A DNA stretch of 64,000 bases from Thalassovita sp. (GTDB lineage Bacteria; Pseudomonadota; Alphaproteobacteria; Rhodobacterales; Rhodobacteraceae): NCBI GenBank assembly GCA_017792425.1, contig CP051233.1, forward strand, positions 3,187,998 through 3,251,997, in the 5' to 3' direction. Below are positions 51,567 through 59,564 of this stretch, one piece after another. The position numbers and the translations under genes were made by a program. Every line of letters starts with the position of its first letter. The first letter of the stretch is position 1. The notes under the pieces were generated by a model. That model made no database searches and had not been told where the DNA came from. It saw only the letters and a list, made by a program, of their open reading frames with translations.

Positions 51567-52168
51567 TGACCGTTGATATTCCCGTCCTGAAGACCAAACG
51601 CTTGGTCCTGCGCGGGCCAGAGCCCGAGGATTATCCGAACTTCAAGTCGACCTTCACCAGCTATCGCGCACGCTTCATGGGCGGGCCGCTGAACGACTAT
51701 GAAACCTGGATGCTGTACGCGGCCGAAATCGGCCATTGGCAGATTCGCGGCTATGGCATGTGGATGATCCACGATAGGGTGACGGACAAGCCCCTGGGTA
51801 TGGCCGGCGGCTGGAAACCCGCCAAGTGGCCGGAACCGGAACTGGCCTGGATCATCTGGCCGGAAACCGCAGGGCACGGCTATGCGCTGGAGGCGACCCA
51901 CGCCGCCCGCCAGTACCTGTATTATACCTTGGGATGGAAAACCGCGGTGTCCTACGTGGACCCCAAGAACCTGGACTCGATCCGCCTGGCCGAACGGCTG
52001 GGGGCAAAACGTGACGACGAAGCCGCCACCGTTGACGGCAATGATTTCGTCTACCGCCATCCCGCTCCGGAAAGGCTGCGCGGTACGCAGCTGGCCCACG
52101 GGATCGAAATGGAAATCGAGAACTACGCCGATCCGCTGTTCAAACCGAAGGGGATGCCCATTGACTGA
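51566..52168 (+). CDS. GNAT N-acetyltransferase, copy 3 of 3
   Basis: A 200-residue paralogue: IPVLKTKRLVLRGPEPEDY opens it and AKWPEPELAWIIWPETAGHG is the shared block. It is the most diverged of the three, with Lys in place of Glu/Asp in the LKTKR start. A C-terminal part with YRHPAPERLRG is shared in outline with copy 1. Its end overlaps the chorismate mutase gene. Confidence 0.86.
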   Translation: MTVDIPVLKTKRLVLRGPEPEDYPNFKSTFTSYRARFMGGPLNDYETWMLYAAEIGHWQIRGYGMWMIHDRVTDKPLGMAGGWKPAKWPEPELAWIIWPETAGHGYALEATHAARQYLYYTLGWKTAVSYVDPKNLDSIRLAERLGAKRDDEAATVDGNDFVYRHPAPERLRGTQLAHGIEMEIENYADPLFKPKGMPID

Positions 52169-52457
52169 CGCTGTGACCCGCGCCGCGGAAATCCTGAAGG
52201 AACACCGCCAAAGCATCGACCGTCTGGATGCCATCCTCGTCTATACCCTGGGCGAGCGGTTCAAGCACACCCAAGCCGTTGGCAAGCTGAAGGCTGAACA
52301 TGACCTGCCGCCTTCCGACCCCGACCGCGAAGCCCGTCAGATTGCCCGTCTGGAAGAGCTGGCCCAGCAGGCCGATCTGGACCCCGAATTCGCCAAAAGC
52401 TTTCTGCAATTCATCATTCAGGAAGTCATCCAACACCACAGGAAACACCAAGCCTGA
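52161..52457 (+). CDS. Chorismate mutase, AroQ class
   Basis: A 98-residue helical enzyme converting chorismate to prephenate. RQSIDRLDAILVYTLGERF and KHTQAVGKLK carry the Arg/Lys/Asp residues of the AroQ site, and QFIIQEVIQHHR that of the last helix. The likely start is TTG (52161), with AAGGGG 6 bases upstream; GTG at 52173 is the alternative. It lies between acetyltransferases and rpsP as in other Rhodobacterales. Confidence 0.86.
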   Translation: MTDAVTRAAEILKEHRQSIDRLDAILVYTLGERFKHTQAVGKLKAEHDLPPSDPDREARQIARLEELAQQADLDPEFAKSFLQFIIQEVIQHHRKHQA

Positions 52458-52526
52458 CCCTGTGGACCGACCAACAGTAAAAATAACCGGAGACGATCCG
52501 GTCAACGCCATCAAAGGAGAAACACA

Positions 52527-52883
52527 ATGGCAATGAAAATCCGTCTGGCCCGTGGCGGCTCTAAAAAGCGTCCCTTCTACCGCGTTGTCGCTGCTGACAG
52601 CCGCATGGCCCGCGATGGCCGCTTCATCGAGAAGCTGGGCACCTACAACCCGCTGCTGCCGAAAGACAGCGAAGAGCGCGTGAAACTGGACATGGAGCGC
52701 ATCCAGTACTGGCTGGGTCAGGGCGCACAGCCGACCGACCGCGTTGCCCGCTTCCTGGAAACCGCTGGCGTTCTGAACAAGAAAGAACGCAGCAACCCGA
52801 AAAAAGGCACCCCGGGCAAAGCCGCCCAGGAACGCGCCGCCGCCAAGGCTGAAAAAGCCGCCGAAGCAGCAGCCGAAGAATAA
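52527..52883 (+). CDS. rpsP: 30S ribosomal protein S16
   Basis: A 118-residue S16. KIRLARGGSKKRPFYRVV is canonical, and an Ala/Lys/Glu-rich tail of about 35 residues makes it longer than the E. coli protein (82). AAAGGAG lies 6 bases before the ATG. Confidence 0.97.
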   Translation: MAMKIRLARGGSKKRPFYRVVAADSRMARDGRFIEKLGTYNPLLPKDSEERVKLDMERIQYWLGQGAQPTDRVARFLETAGVLNKKERSNPKKGTPGKAAQERAAAKAEKAAEAAAEE

Positions 52884-52919
52884 GATGCCTGGCCCGTCAG
52901 GGCCGCATCTGACCGGATC

Positions 52920-52949
52920 GGGGCGTCCTTCGGGGCGCCCCTTTCTTTT
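52920..52949 (+). terminator. Terminator/attenuator after rpsP
   Basis: GGGGCGTCC (52920-52928) pairs with GGGCGCCCC (52933-52941), followed by TTTCTTTT. A second hairpin, AGATGC..GGCCC with GGGCC..GCATCT (52883-52910), precedes it. This may lower rimM-trmD expression relative to rpsP. Confidence 0.8.
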
Positions 52950-53021
52950 GCCGCACGGATGAATTGCCCGCCACGCGGTGACACGCTATCACGGGACAAA
53001 CAGACAACCAGGCAGGACGAT

Positions 53022-53540
53022 ATGGACACTCCGCAGGATCTGATTTGTGTAGCCACGATCGCGGGCGCTTTCGGTGTCCGGGGCGAGGTCCGGTTGAAAA
53101 GTTACACCTCTGACCCCGAGGCGATCGAGGATTACAATCCTCTGGTCACGGAGGACGGCAGCCGCAGCTTCGAGGTGGGCGTCCTGCGCCCGATCAAGAA
53201 TGGCCTTTCGGTACGTCTGTCCAGCGTTGGCACCAAGGAAGAGGCGGATGCGCTGAAAGGGGTGAACCTTTACGTACCGCGATCACGGTTGCCGTCCCTG
53301 CCTGATGACGAGTTCTATCACGCCGACCTGATCGGGCTGGCAGTCTACGACACCGGTGGCACGCTGCTGGGCAAGGTCAAGTCCGTGCAGAACCATGGCG
53401 CGGGCGATCTGCTGGAAATCCACGGGGCGGGGCTGACATCCTCTGTCCTGCTGCCTTTCACCCGCGCTGCGGTGCCCACGGTGGACCTGGCCTCCGGGCG
53501 CATCGTCGCGGACCCGCCTGACGGGTTGTTCACGGAATGA
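53022..53540 (+). CDS. rimM: 16S rRNA processing protein RimM
   Basis: A 172-residue 30S assembly factor that binds S19. The N-terminal RimM domain has IAGAFGVRGEVRLKSYT, and the C-terminal PRC-barrel has FYHADLIGLAVYDTGG. I start at MDTPQDLI with AGGAC upstream. The stop overlaps the sulfotransferase-like gene. Confidence 0.95.
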   Translation: MDTPQDLICVATIAGAFGVRGEVRLKSYTSDPEAIEDYNPLVTEDGSRSFEVGVLRPIKNGLSVRLSSVGTKEEADALKGVNLYVPRSRLPSLPDDEFYHADLIGLAVYDTGGTLLGKVKSVQNHGAGDLLEIHGAGLTSSVLLPFTRAAVPTVDLASGRIVADPPDGLFTE

Positions 53541-54364
53541 CCCGCGTCATCGTCCACGCGGGCTTTCACAAGACCGGGACGACCAGCCTGCAGGCCCTGC
53601 TGGAACGGAATGACAAGCGGCTGTCGCCCTATGCCGCGATCTATCTGAAAACGGCACTTGGCCGCGCGCGTTTTCTGGGACGCTGGTATGGCCAACGCCC
53701 TTCACTGCTGCGCCTTTGGCTGTTTCGGCTGGGTTTTCGAACATTCCTGAGGCGCATCCCCGACTCTCCGGTCATCGTGATCAGCAGGGAAAGCTTTTCA
53801 GGCATGATGCTGGGATTTCGTGGTGCGCGGATCAAACCGCCCCGCAGCTATGCCCCGATGGCGATCCCATTGGCGCAGGCGATCATTCGCGAAGTGCGCC
53901 GCCGCTTCGGTCCCGATACGCAAATAGAATTTCTGTATACCACCCGAGAGACAGAGCCGTTCCTGAACAGCGCCTGGCGGCATGTGCTGCGCACCAGCCG
54001 TCTGAAACAGGACTATACCGCGTTTCGCGCAACCTTTTCACCCCTGCCCGACCTGCAGACCGAGGCTGACCGGATCGCCCAGGCCATTGCCCCGGTGCCA
54101 GTGCATACTGCGGCGCTTGAAACCTATGCCGACGATCCTCTGGGGCCTGGGCGGGCGATACTGGATCTTTTGGGCGTCCCCGAAAAAACCCGCGCCAAGC
54201 TGCGTCCGGTGGACCACCACAACCCCGGCCAATCGGCCGACCTCAGCGCCCGCTTCCTGTCCATGAACCGCAGCAAAATGGGCCGCAAGACGCTGCAGCA
54301 GGAAAAGGACCGGTTAGCCATGGCAGAACGCCCGCCTGCCACCCGGCGCAAAGGGGAAAAGTGA
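53537..54364 (+). CDS. Sulfotransferase-like P-loop protein
   Basis: A 275-residue protein. VIVHAGFHKTGTTSLQALL matches the 5'-PSB loop of PAPS-dependent sulfotransferases (HxxKTGTTSL). A 3'-PB-like Ser follows in VIVISRESFSG. The C-terminus is basic. The acceptor is unknown. ATG overlaps the rimM stop, so it is inserted between rimM and trmD, which are usually adjacent. Confidence 0.78.
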   Translation: MTRVIVHAGFHKTGTTSLQALLERNDKRLSPYAAIYLKTALGRARFLGRWYGQRPSLLRLWLFRLGFRTFLRRIPDSPVIVISRESFSGMMLGFRGARIKPPRSYAPMAIPLAQAIIREVRRRFGPDTQIEFLYTTRETEPFLNSAWRHVLRTSRLKQDYTAFRATFSPLPDLQTEADRIAQAIAPVPVHTAALETYADDPLGPGRAILDLLGVPEKTRAKLRPVDHHNPGQSADLSARFLSMNRSKMGRKTLQQEKDRLAMAERPPATRRKGEK

Positions 54365-54412
54365 CGGGGTTTGTCACTCGGCACGGGGGCGGCGTCACGT
54401 TAGTCTTGGGGC

Positions 54413-54850
54413 ATGGCTTTTGAAAAATACTCTGCGTCCGGTCTCCTTGCTTATGCACTGCCCCTATATCTGTCCCCGGTTCTATCCGGCGTTTCCGCGG
54501 CGCCTTGGGCGACGGTTCCACTGTTTGCGCTGTTTTTTTCCGCGCTGATCCTGCGCACGCGGCAGTCACCACGGGACGGGGCTGTCCTGGCCGTGTCTTT
54601 GACCGGCGTTCTACTGGTGAATGGCGCGATCACGACTGCGCTGTTCGGGCTGGGCCGGGCCATCATGTCACTGACTGCACCCGTTGCGCTGCCGCTGTGG
54701 CTGCCCATCGTGACCTGCGCGCTTGCAGCAGTTTGGGGCATGTGGCGCTATCGCTGGACACCCGAACCCGCAGAAATGGACTCATTCCTGGACGAGGCAT
54801 TGTCACAAATTCAGGCGATGACCCCGCTGGACGAACCTGACAGCAAATGA
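54413..54850 (+). CDS. Small membrane protein, function unknown
   Basis: A 145-residue protein with about four hydrophobic segments (near residues 10-30, 33-47, 58-80 and 85-110) and an acidic C-terminal tail (PAEMDSFLDEALSQIQ). I do not recognise the family. It sits between the sulfotransferase-like gene and trmD, 48 bp from the former. Confidence 0.62.
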   Translation: MAFEKYSASGLLAYALPLYLSPVLSGVSAAPWATVPLFALFFSALILRTRQSPRDGAVLAVSLTGVLLVNGAITTALFGLGRAIMSLTAPVALPLWLPIVTCALAAVWGMWRYRWTPEPAEMDSFLDEALSQIQAMTPLDEPDSK

Positions 54851-54890
54851 ACCCTTGGCGGGGATGGCCAGAACCGGCTACACCCCGCGC

Positions 54891-55691
54891 ATGAACGACA
54901 CACCCAAACGATCCTACGGCCAGAAATCCATCCGCCTGAGCGTCAAGCCTCAGGATCTGATGAGCGAACCCAGCTTTCGCCCCGGCATCTGGACCGCGCG
55001 CATCATCACCCTGTTCCCGCAGGCCTTTCCCGGCGTGCTGGGCGAAAGCCTGACGGGCCGTGCCCTGACCGAAGGCAAATGGCGACTGGAAACCACCGAC
55101 CTGCGCGAATTCGGGGTTGGCAAGCACCGTAATGTTGATGACACCCCAGCAGGTGGCGGGGCTGGCATGGTGCTGCGCCCTGACGTGTTGGGGGACGCAA
55201 TCGAACATACCTTGCGTGATGTGCGTGGCGCCTGTCCGCTGGTCTACCTGTCACCTCGCGGACGGCGGTTCGATCAGACCACCGCACGGGCATGGTCCCA
55301 ATGCGACGGGCTGACCCTACTGTGCGGTCGGTTCGAGGGCGTGGACCAGCGCGTTCTGGATCACTATGGCATCGAGGAGGTTTCGCTGGGCGATTTCGTC
55401 CTGACCGGCGGTGAAATCGCAGCCCAAGCCATGATCGACGCAACGGTGCGGTTGCTGCCCGCGGTTCTGGGCAACGCCGACAGCATCGTGGACGAAAGCC
55501 ATTCGCATGGGCTGCTGGAACATCCGCAATATACTCGCCCCGCTGTCTGGAACGGGCTGGAAATCCCCGAAGTGCTGATGTCAGGCCACCACGGCAAGGT
55601 CGAGGAATGGCGCCGCCATATGGCCGAAGAAATAACGCGCCAGCGCCGCCCGGACATGTGGGACGCCTACAAGGCAGCCAAGGACAAATAA
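54891..55691 (+). CDS. trmD: tRNA (guanine37-N1)-methyltransferase
   Basis: A 266-residue SPOUT methyltransferase that modifies G37 and prevents frameshifts. The trefoil-knot blocks are VDDTPAGGGAGMVL, YLSPRGRRFDQ, CGRFEGVDQRVL and SLGDFVLTGGEIAA. An N-terminal extension of about 45 residues before WTARIITLFPQAF is absent from E. coli TrmD. I start at MNDTPKRS, since the equivalent extension starts there in related species; upstream in-frame starts exist at 54855 and 54864. Confidence 0.95.
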   Translation: MNDTPKRSYGQKSIRLSVKPQDLMSEPSFRPGIWTARIITLFPQAFPGVLGESLTGRALTEGKWRLETTDLREFGVGKHRNVDDTPAGGGAGMVLRPDVLGDAIEHTLRDVRGACPLVYLSPRGRRFDQTTARAWSQCDGLTLLCGRFEGVDQRVLDHYGIEEVSLGDFVLTGGEIAAQAMIDATVRLLPAVLGNADSIVDESHSHGLLEHPQYTRPAVWNGLEIPEVLMSGHHGKVEEWRRHMAEEITRQRRPDMWDAYKAAKDK

Positions 55692-55962
55692 CGCCTTACA
55701 CCCCTTGCCACACTGGGAAAACTTGCCTACAAGCGCGCCAAGTCCGAGCGGGAAACCGACTCGGGCGTCTTGGGTATTTGCATCCCATGTCAGCGGGCCT
55801 CCTTCTGTTCGCGGCGCATCGGACCCAGTGCAAGACCAAGGCACCACAGGAAAGACGACCTGATCTCTGTCGGGCGCGGAACGCGGACCCGGTCGAAGGA
55901 CAAGAGCTCTGAGGGCGCAACAGACCTTTGCGGGCAAACCGCAAGCAGATAGGAGAATTGCG
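55692..55962 (+). other. 271-bp gap upstream of rplS, possible leader
   Basis: No credible gene is seen. Stems are possible at CAAG-T-CCGAG with CTCGG..CTTG (about 55737-55776) and TGCGG with CCGCA (about 55930-55944), and TAGGAGA precedes rplS. This is unusually long for a gap in this operon and may be a 5' leader or hold a separate rplS promoter. Confidence 0.4.
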
Positions 55963-56346
55963 ATGGATCTGATCGCACAACTGGAGGCGGAACAAATCGC
56001 CGCCCTGGGGAAAAACATCCCCGACTTCAAAGCTGGTGACACCATCCGCGTCGGCTACAAGGTGACCGAAGGTTCGCGCACCCGCGTGCAGGACTACGAA
56101 GGCGTCTGCATCAGCCGCAAGAACGGCAACGGCATCGCTGGTTCGTTTACCGTCCGCAAGATTTCGTTTGGCGAAGGTGTGGAACGTGTGTTCCCGCTGT
56201 ACTCGACCAACATCGACAACATCACCGTCGTGCGTCGTGGCCGTGTCCGCCGCGCCAAACTGTACTACCTGCGTACGCGTCGCGGCAAATCCGCCCGTAT
56301 CGCAGAAGTCGCAAACTACAAGCCCAAAAGCGGCGCCGAAGCATAA
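55963..56346 (+). CDS. rplS: 50S ribosomal protein L19
   Basis: A 127-residue L19. IPDFKAGDTIRVGYKVTEG and FTVRKISFGEGVERVFPLYS are canonical; a Lys-rich end follows RGRVRRAKLYYLR. GGAG lies 7 bases upstream. It is 11 bases before rpmE. Confidence 0.97.
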   Translation: MDLIAQLEAEQIAALGKNIPDFKAGDTIRVGYKVTEGSRTRVQDYEGVCISRKNGNGIAGSFTVRKISFGEGVERVFPLYSTNIDNITVVRRGRVRRAKLYYLRTRRGKSARIAEVANYKPKSGAEA

Positions 56347-56357
56347 GGAGCGGAACG

Positions 56358-56579
56358 ATGAAACAAGGCATCCACCCCGACTACCACTTCATCGAAGTGA
56401 AAATGACCGATGGCACCGTCATTACCATGCGCTCGACCTGGGGCAAGGAAGGCGAAACCCTGGCTCTGGATATCGACCCCACCGTGCACCCCGCATGGAC
56501 CGGTGGTTCGTCGCGCCTGATGGACGCTGGCGGCCGCGTGTCGAAGTTCAAGAACAAATACGCCGGCCTGGGCTTCTAA
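56358..56579 (+). CDS. rpmE: 50S ribosomal protein L31
   Basis: A 73-residue L31. MKQGIHPDYHFIEVKMTDG opens it and YAGLGF ends it. The zinc-binding cysteines of the C+ form are absent, as in the alphaproteobacterial type. AAGGAG lies upstream. Confidence 0.96.
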   Translation: MKQGIHPDYHFIEVKMTDGTVITMRSTWGKEGETLALDIDPTVHPAWTGGSSRLMDAGGRVSKFKNKYAGLGF

Positions 56580-56604
56580 GCCAGCGTCACAGCGTTTCCG
56601 AAAG

Positions 56605-56631
56605 CCCCGCCACTGGCGGGGTTTTCTTTTT
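56605..56631 (+). terminator. Rho-independent terminator after rpmE
   Basis: CCCCGCC (56605-56611) and GGCGGGG (56615-56621) with a 3-nt loop are followed by TTTTCTTTTT. It ends the ribosomal-protein run. Confidence 0.88.
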
Positions 56632-56772
56632 GCGCGCGCCCTCTTCCAAATTCCGGCACTTGATGCCAATGAAAGCATCCAAACGGGTAAGAATGCTTTG
56701 AAAAACCGTGCAGACCACAATATCCTGTGGACGCGCGGCAGGACGGGGCCATTTATAGCGGGATAGGGTGCA

Positions 56773-57582
56773 ATGGCGCATATCATTGTCGTCGGAAATG
56801 AAAAGGGCGGGGCCGGGAAATCCACGGTTTCGATGCATGTGGCGACAGCCTTGGCCCGGATTGGCAAACGCGTGGCCGTTCTGGACCTGGATCTGCGCCA
56901 GAAAACCTTTGCCCGCTATGTGACCAATCGCCGGAATTACCTGGAACAATCCGGCCTCGATCTGCCCACGCCCACCTATCACGACCTGCCCCCGGCGGAT
57001 CAGGAACAACTGAAGCCAGGTGAAAACCCCTATGATCACCGTTTGTCCAAAGCGATTGCCGCGGTCGAGCCGGACAATGATTTCATCCTGATCGACTGCC
57101 CCGGTTCCCACACCCGCCTTAGCCAGGTGGCGCATTCGCTGGCAGATACGCTGATAACCCCGCTGAACGACAGTTTCGTCGATTTCGACCTGCTGGCCCA
57201 TGTGGACACGGACGGCACCAAGATCCTTGGCCCGTCGGTCTATTCGGAAATGGTGTGGAACGCCCGCCAGTTGCGGGCGCAGGCCGGGCTGAAACCGATT
57301 GACTGGGTGGTATTGCGCAACCGCCTTGGCGCCCAGCAGATGGTGAACAAGGAAAAGATGGAACGTGCCTTGGACATGCTGGCCAAGCGCATCGGTTTCC
57401 GCGTTGTGCCCGGTTTCCATGAGCGGGTGATTTTCCGCGAACTGTTCCCACGCGGCCTGACCCTGCTGGACCTGCGCGACATCGGCGTGAAACAGTTGAA
57501 CATCTCGAACGTGGCGGCGCGTCAGGAACTGCGCGACCTGATGAAGGCCCTGAACCTGCCGGGGGTCGAGGTCAGCTTCTGA
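56773..57582 (+). CDS. mipZ: Division-plane positioning ATPase MipZ
   Basis: A 269-residue ParA/MinD-family ATPase. The deviant Walker A is NEKGGAGKSTVSMHV, and LDLDLRQKTFARYV and LIDCPGSHTRLS follow, matching MipZ. In alphaproteobacteria it forms gradients from ParB-bound poles and blocks FtsZ assembly away from midcell. The gap after rpmE (56632-56772) holds no visible gene. It converges with the MarR gene at 3 bases. Confidence 0.92.
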   Translation: MAHIIVVGNEKGGAGKSTVSMHVATALARIGKRVAVLDLDLRQKTFARYVTNRRNYLEQSGLDLPTPTYHDLPPADQEQLKPGENPYDHRLSKAIAAVEPDNDFILIDCPGSHTRLSQVAHSLADTLITPLNDSFVDFDLLAHVDTDGTKILGPSVYSEMVWNARQLRAQAGLKPIDWVVLRNRLGAQQMVNKEKMERALDMLAKRIGFRVVPGFHERVIFRELFPRGLTLLDLRDIGVKQLNISNVAARQELRDLMKALNLPGVEVSF

Positions 57583-57585
57583 CCC

Positions 57586-58023
57586 CTACCCCATTCGCGC
57601 CAGTTTCAGCAGCGCCTGCCGCAGGATGCGGTTCTCTTCTGCTGTCAGGGCGGCTGACAATTTCTCATCATACTTTTCGGCCACGGCCCGCAGGTCGCGA
57701 TAGGCCATTTGCCCTGACGCGGTCAGTTCCAGGTGTTCCAGCCGCCGGTCTTTTTCGTCTTGGTCGCGGGTCAGGAATCGCCGTTCCGCCAGACGCTGCA
57801 CAGCGCGACTGATCTTGGTCTTGTGCATCTTGGAGCGCTGCCCGATTTCCTTTGCAGTCATTCGGCCGTATATTCCCAGATGGAACAGTACCCGCCATTC
57901 GGTGCGTAACATGCCGTACCTGTTCTTGTAGACCTGTTGGAACTCCAGGCTGCTTTCTTCTGCGGCCTGGTTCAGCAAGTAGGGTAAAAATTGCTGCAGG
58001 GGGAAATCATCATTTTTCGCCAT
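57586..58023 (-). CDS. MarR-family regulator, likely of homogentisate genes
   Basis: A 145-residue MarR protein. The winged helix is MTAKEIGQRSKMHKTKISRAV (about residues 55-75) with a wing at RDEKDRRLEHLELT. It is divergent from hmgA across 71 bp with an inverted repeat over the hmgA promoter. Regulation by homogentisate or a related aromatic acid is inferred. Confidence 0.88.
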   Translation of the reverse strand: MAKNDDFPLQQFLPYLLNQAAEESSLEFQQVYKNRYGMLRTEWRVLFHLGIYGRMTAKEIGQRSKMHKTKISRAVQRLAERRFLTRDQDEKDRRLEHLELTASGQMAYRDLRAVAEKYDEKLSAALTAEENRILRQALLKLARMG

Positions 58024-58039
58024 TTTCGAACCTCCGTCT

Positions 58040-58069
58040 GTTGTTAGTTACAAAAACAACCATTAACAC
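58040..58069 (+). promoter_or_regulatory. hmgA promoter with overlapping MarR-type operator
   Basis: The inverted repeat GTTGTT (58040-58045) and AACAAC (58055-58060) overlaps a promoter of TTGTTA (58041-58046), 17-base spacer and TAACAC (58064-58069). Binding of the divergent MarR protein there would block polymerase. Confidence 0.6.
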
Positions 58070-58094
58070 CGCAACAAGAAAAGGAGAGCGCGCG

Positions 58095-59450
58095 ATGAAT
58101 CAACAGACACAGCCGGGCACCTATGTGCAGGCGCCGTCCTCAACCGGGGTCACGCCGGGCTATATGCCCGGTTTTGGCAACGACTTCGAAACCGAGGCTT
58201 TGCCGGACGCCCTGCCGCAGGGCATGAACAGCCCGCAGAAGTGTAACTATGGCCTGTATGGCGAACAACTGTCGGGCACGGCCTTCACCGCGAACCCGCC
58301 GGAACGGACCTGGTGCTATCGCATCCGTCCCAGCGTAAAACATTCGCACCGCTACACCAAGATCGACCTGCCGCTTTGGAAGTCCGCTCCACACGTAGAT
58401 CCCGATGTCACCAGCCTGGGCCAGTACCGCTGGGATTCGGTGCCCCATACCGACGAAAAGCTGACCTGGCTGACCGGCATGCGCACCATGACCACCGCCG
58501 GAGATGTGAACACGCAGGTTGGCATGGCCAGCCATGTTTACCTGGTCAACACCTCGATGGTGGACGAATACTTCTTCTCGGCTGATTCCGAGTTGCTGGT
58601 AGTGCCCCAGGAAGGCCGTCTGCGCTTTTTTACCGAACTGGGGATCATTGACGTCGAGCCGAAGGAAATCGCCATCCTGCCGCGCGGCCTGGTCTACCGG
58701 GTCGAGGTGCTGCAAGGTCCCTGCCGCGGCTTTGTGTGTGAAAACTATGGCCAGAAATTCGAACTGCCGGGCCGCGGGCCGATCGGTGCGAACTGCCTGG
58801 CCAACCCGCGCGATTTCAAGGCCCCTGTCGCGGCGTTCGAGGATCGTGAAACCCCTTCGACCCTGACCGTGAAATGGTGCGGGCAGTTCCATGAAACCAA
58901 AATCGGCCAAAGCCCGCTGGACGTGGTAGCGTGGCACGGCAATTATGCGCCCTATAAGTACGATCTGCGGACCTATTGCCCTGTCGGCGCGATCCTGTTC
59001 GATCACCCAGACCCCTCGATCTTTACCGTTCTGACCGCACCGTCGGGTGTGCCGGGCACGGCGAACATCGATTTCGTTCTGTTCCGCGAACGCTGGATGG
59101 TGGCGGAAAAGACCTTCCGCCCGCCGTGGTATCACAAGAACATCATGTCCGAACTGATGGGCAACATCTACGGCCAGTACGACGCCAAACCGCAGGGCTT
59201 TGTCCCCGGCGGCATGTCGCTGCACAACATGATGCTGCCGCACGGCCCGGACAAGAACGCCTTTGAGGGCGCATCTAACGCCGAGCTGAAGGCCGAAAAG
59301 CTGGACAACACCATGTCCTTCATGTTCGAGACCCGTTTTCCGCAGCACCTGACCCAATTCGCCGCGCAAGAGGCCCCGCTGCAGGATGACTACATCGACT
59401 GCTGGGTGGACCTGGAGCGAAAATTCGACGGAACGCCCGGGGAAAAGTGA
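58095..59450 (+). CDS. hmgA: Homogentisate 1,2-dioxygenase
   Basis: A 451-residue iron dioxygenase that opens homogentisate to maleylacetoacetate in phenylalanine/tyrosine breakdown. YMPGFGNDFETEALPDALP opens it. The iron ligands lie in PPWYHKNIMSELMGN (His, Glu) and LPHGPD (His). AAGGAG is 9 bases before the ATG. Confidence 0.97.
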   Translation: MNQQTQPGTYVQAPSSTGVTPGYMPGFGNDFETEALPDALPQGMNSPQKCNYGLYGEQLSGTAFTANPPERTWCYRIRPSVKHSHRYTKIDLPLWKSAPHVDPDVTSLGQYRWDSVPHTDEKLTWLTGMRTMTTAGDVNTQVGMASHVYLVNTSMVDEYFFSADSELLVVPQEGRLRFFTELGIIDVEPKEIAILPRGLVYRVEVLQGPCRGFVCENYGQKFELPGRGPIGANCLANPRDFKAPVAAFEDRETPSTLTVKWCGQFHETKIGQSPLDVVAWHGNYAPYKYDLRTYCPVGAILFDHPDPSIFTVLTAPSGVPGTANIDFVLFRERWMVAEKTFRPPWYHKNIMSELMGNIYGQYDAKPQGFVPGGMSLHNMMLPHGPDKNAFEGASNAELKAEKLDNTMSFMFETRFPQHLTQFAAQEAPLQDDYIDCWVDLERKFDGTPGEK

Positions 59451-59481
59451 GGGGGCCAGCCCCCTCCTGGCCTGCGGCCAG
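59449..59481 (+). terminator. Two hairpins after hmgA
   Basis: GAGGGGG (59449-59455) pairs with CCCCCTC (59460-59466), and CTGGCC (59467-59472) with GGCCAG (59476-59481). The first begins within the hmgA stop. There is no adjacent U-tract, so a processing role is as likely as termination. Confidence 0.5.
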
Positions 59482-59490
59482 TTCACCCCC

Positions 59491-59513
59491 GGAGTATTTC
59501 TGGCAAGATGAAG
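59491..59513 (+). repeat. Copy of a dispersed 23-nt intergenic motif (GGAGTATTT..GCAAGATGAAG)
   Basis: Reads GGAGTATTT, then CTG, then GCAAGATGAAG. It matches 21 of 23 positions of the element upstream of fmt. It lies between hmgA and fahA in the same orientation and, like the other copy, directly follows a hairpin. Confidence 0.7.
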
Positions 59514-59564
59514 ACCACGGGTGCAAGGTATAAGCAATCCTTGCCCCGCAAAGAAGGAGCTGAC

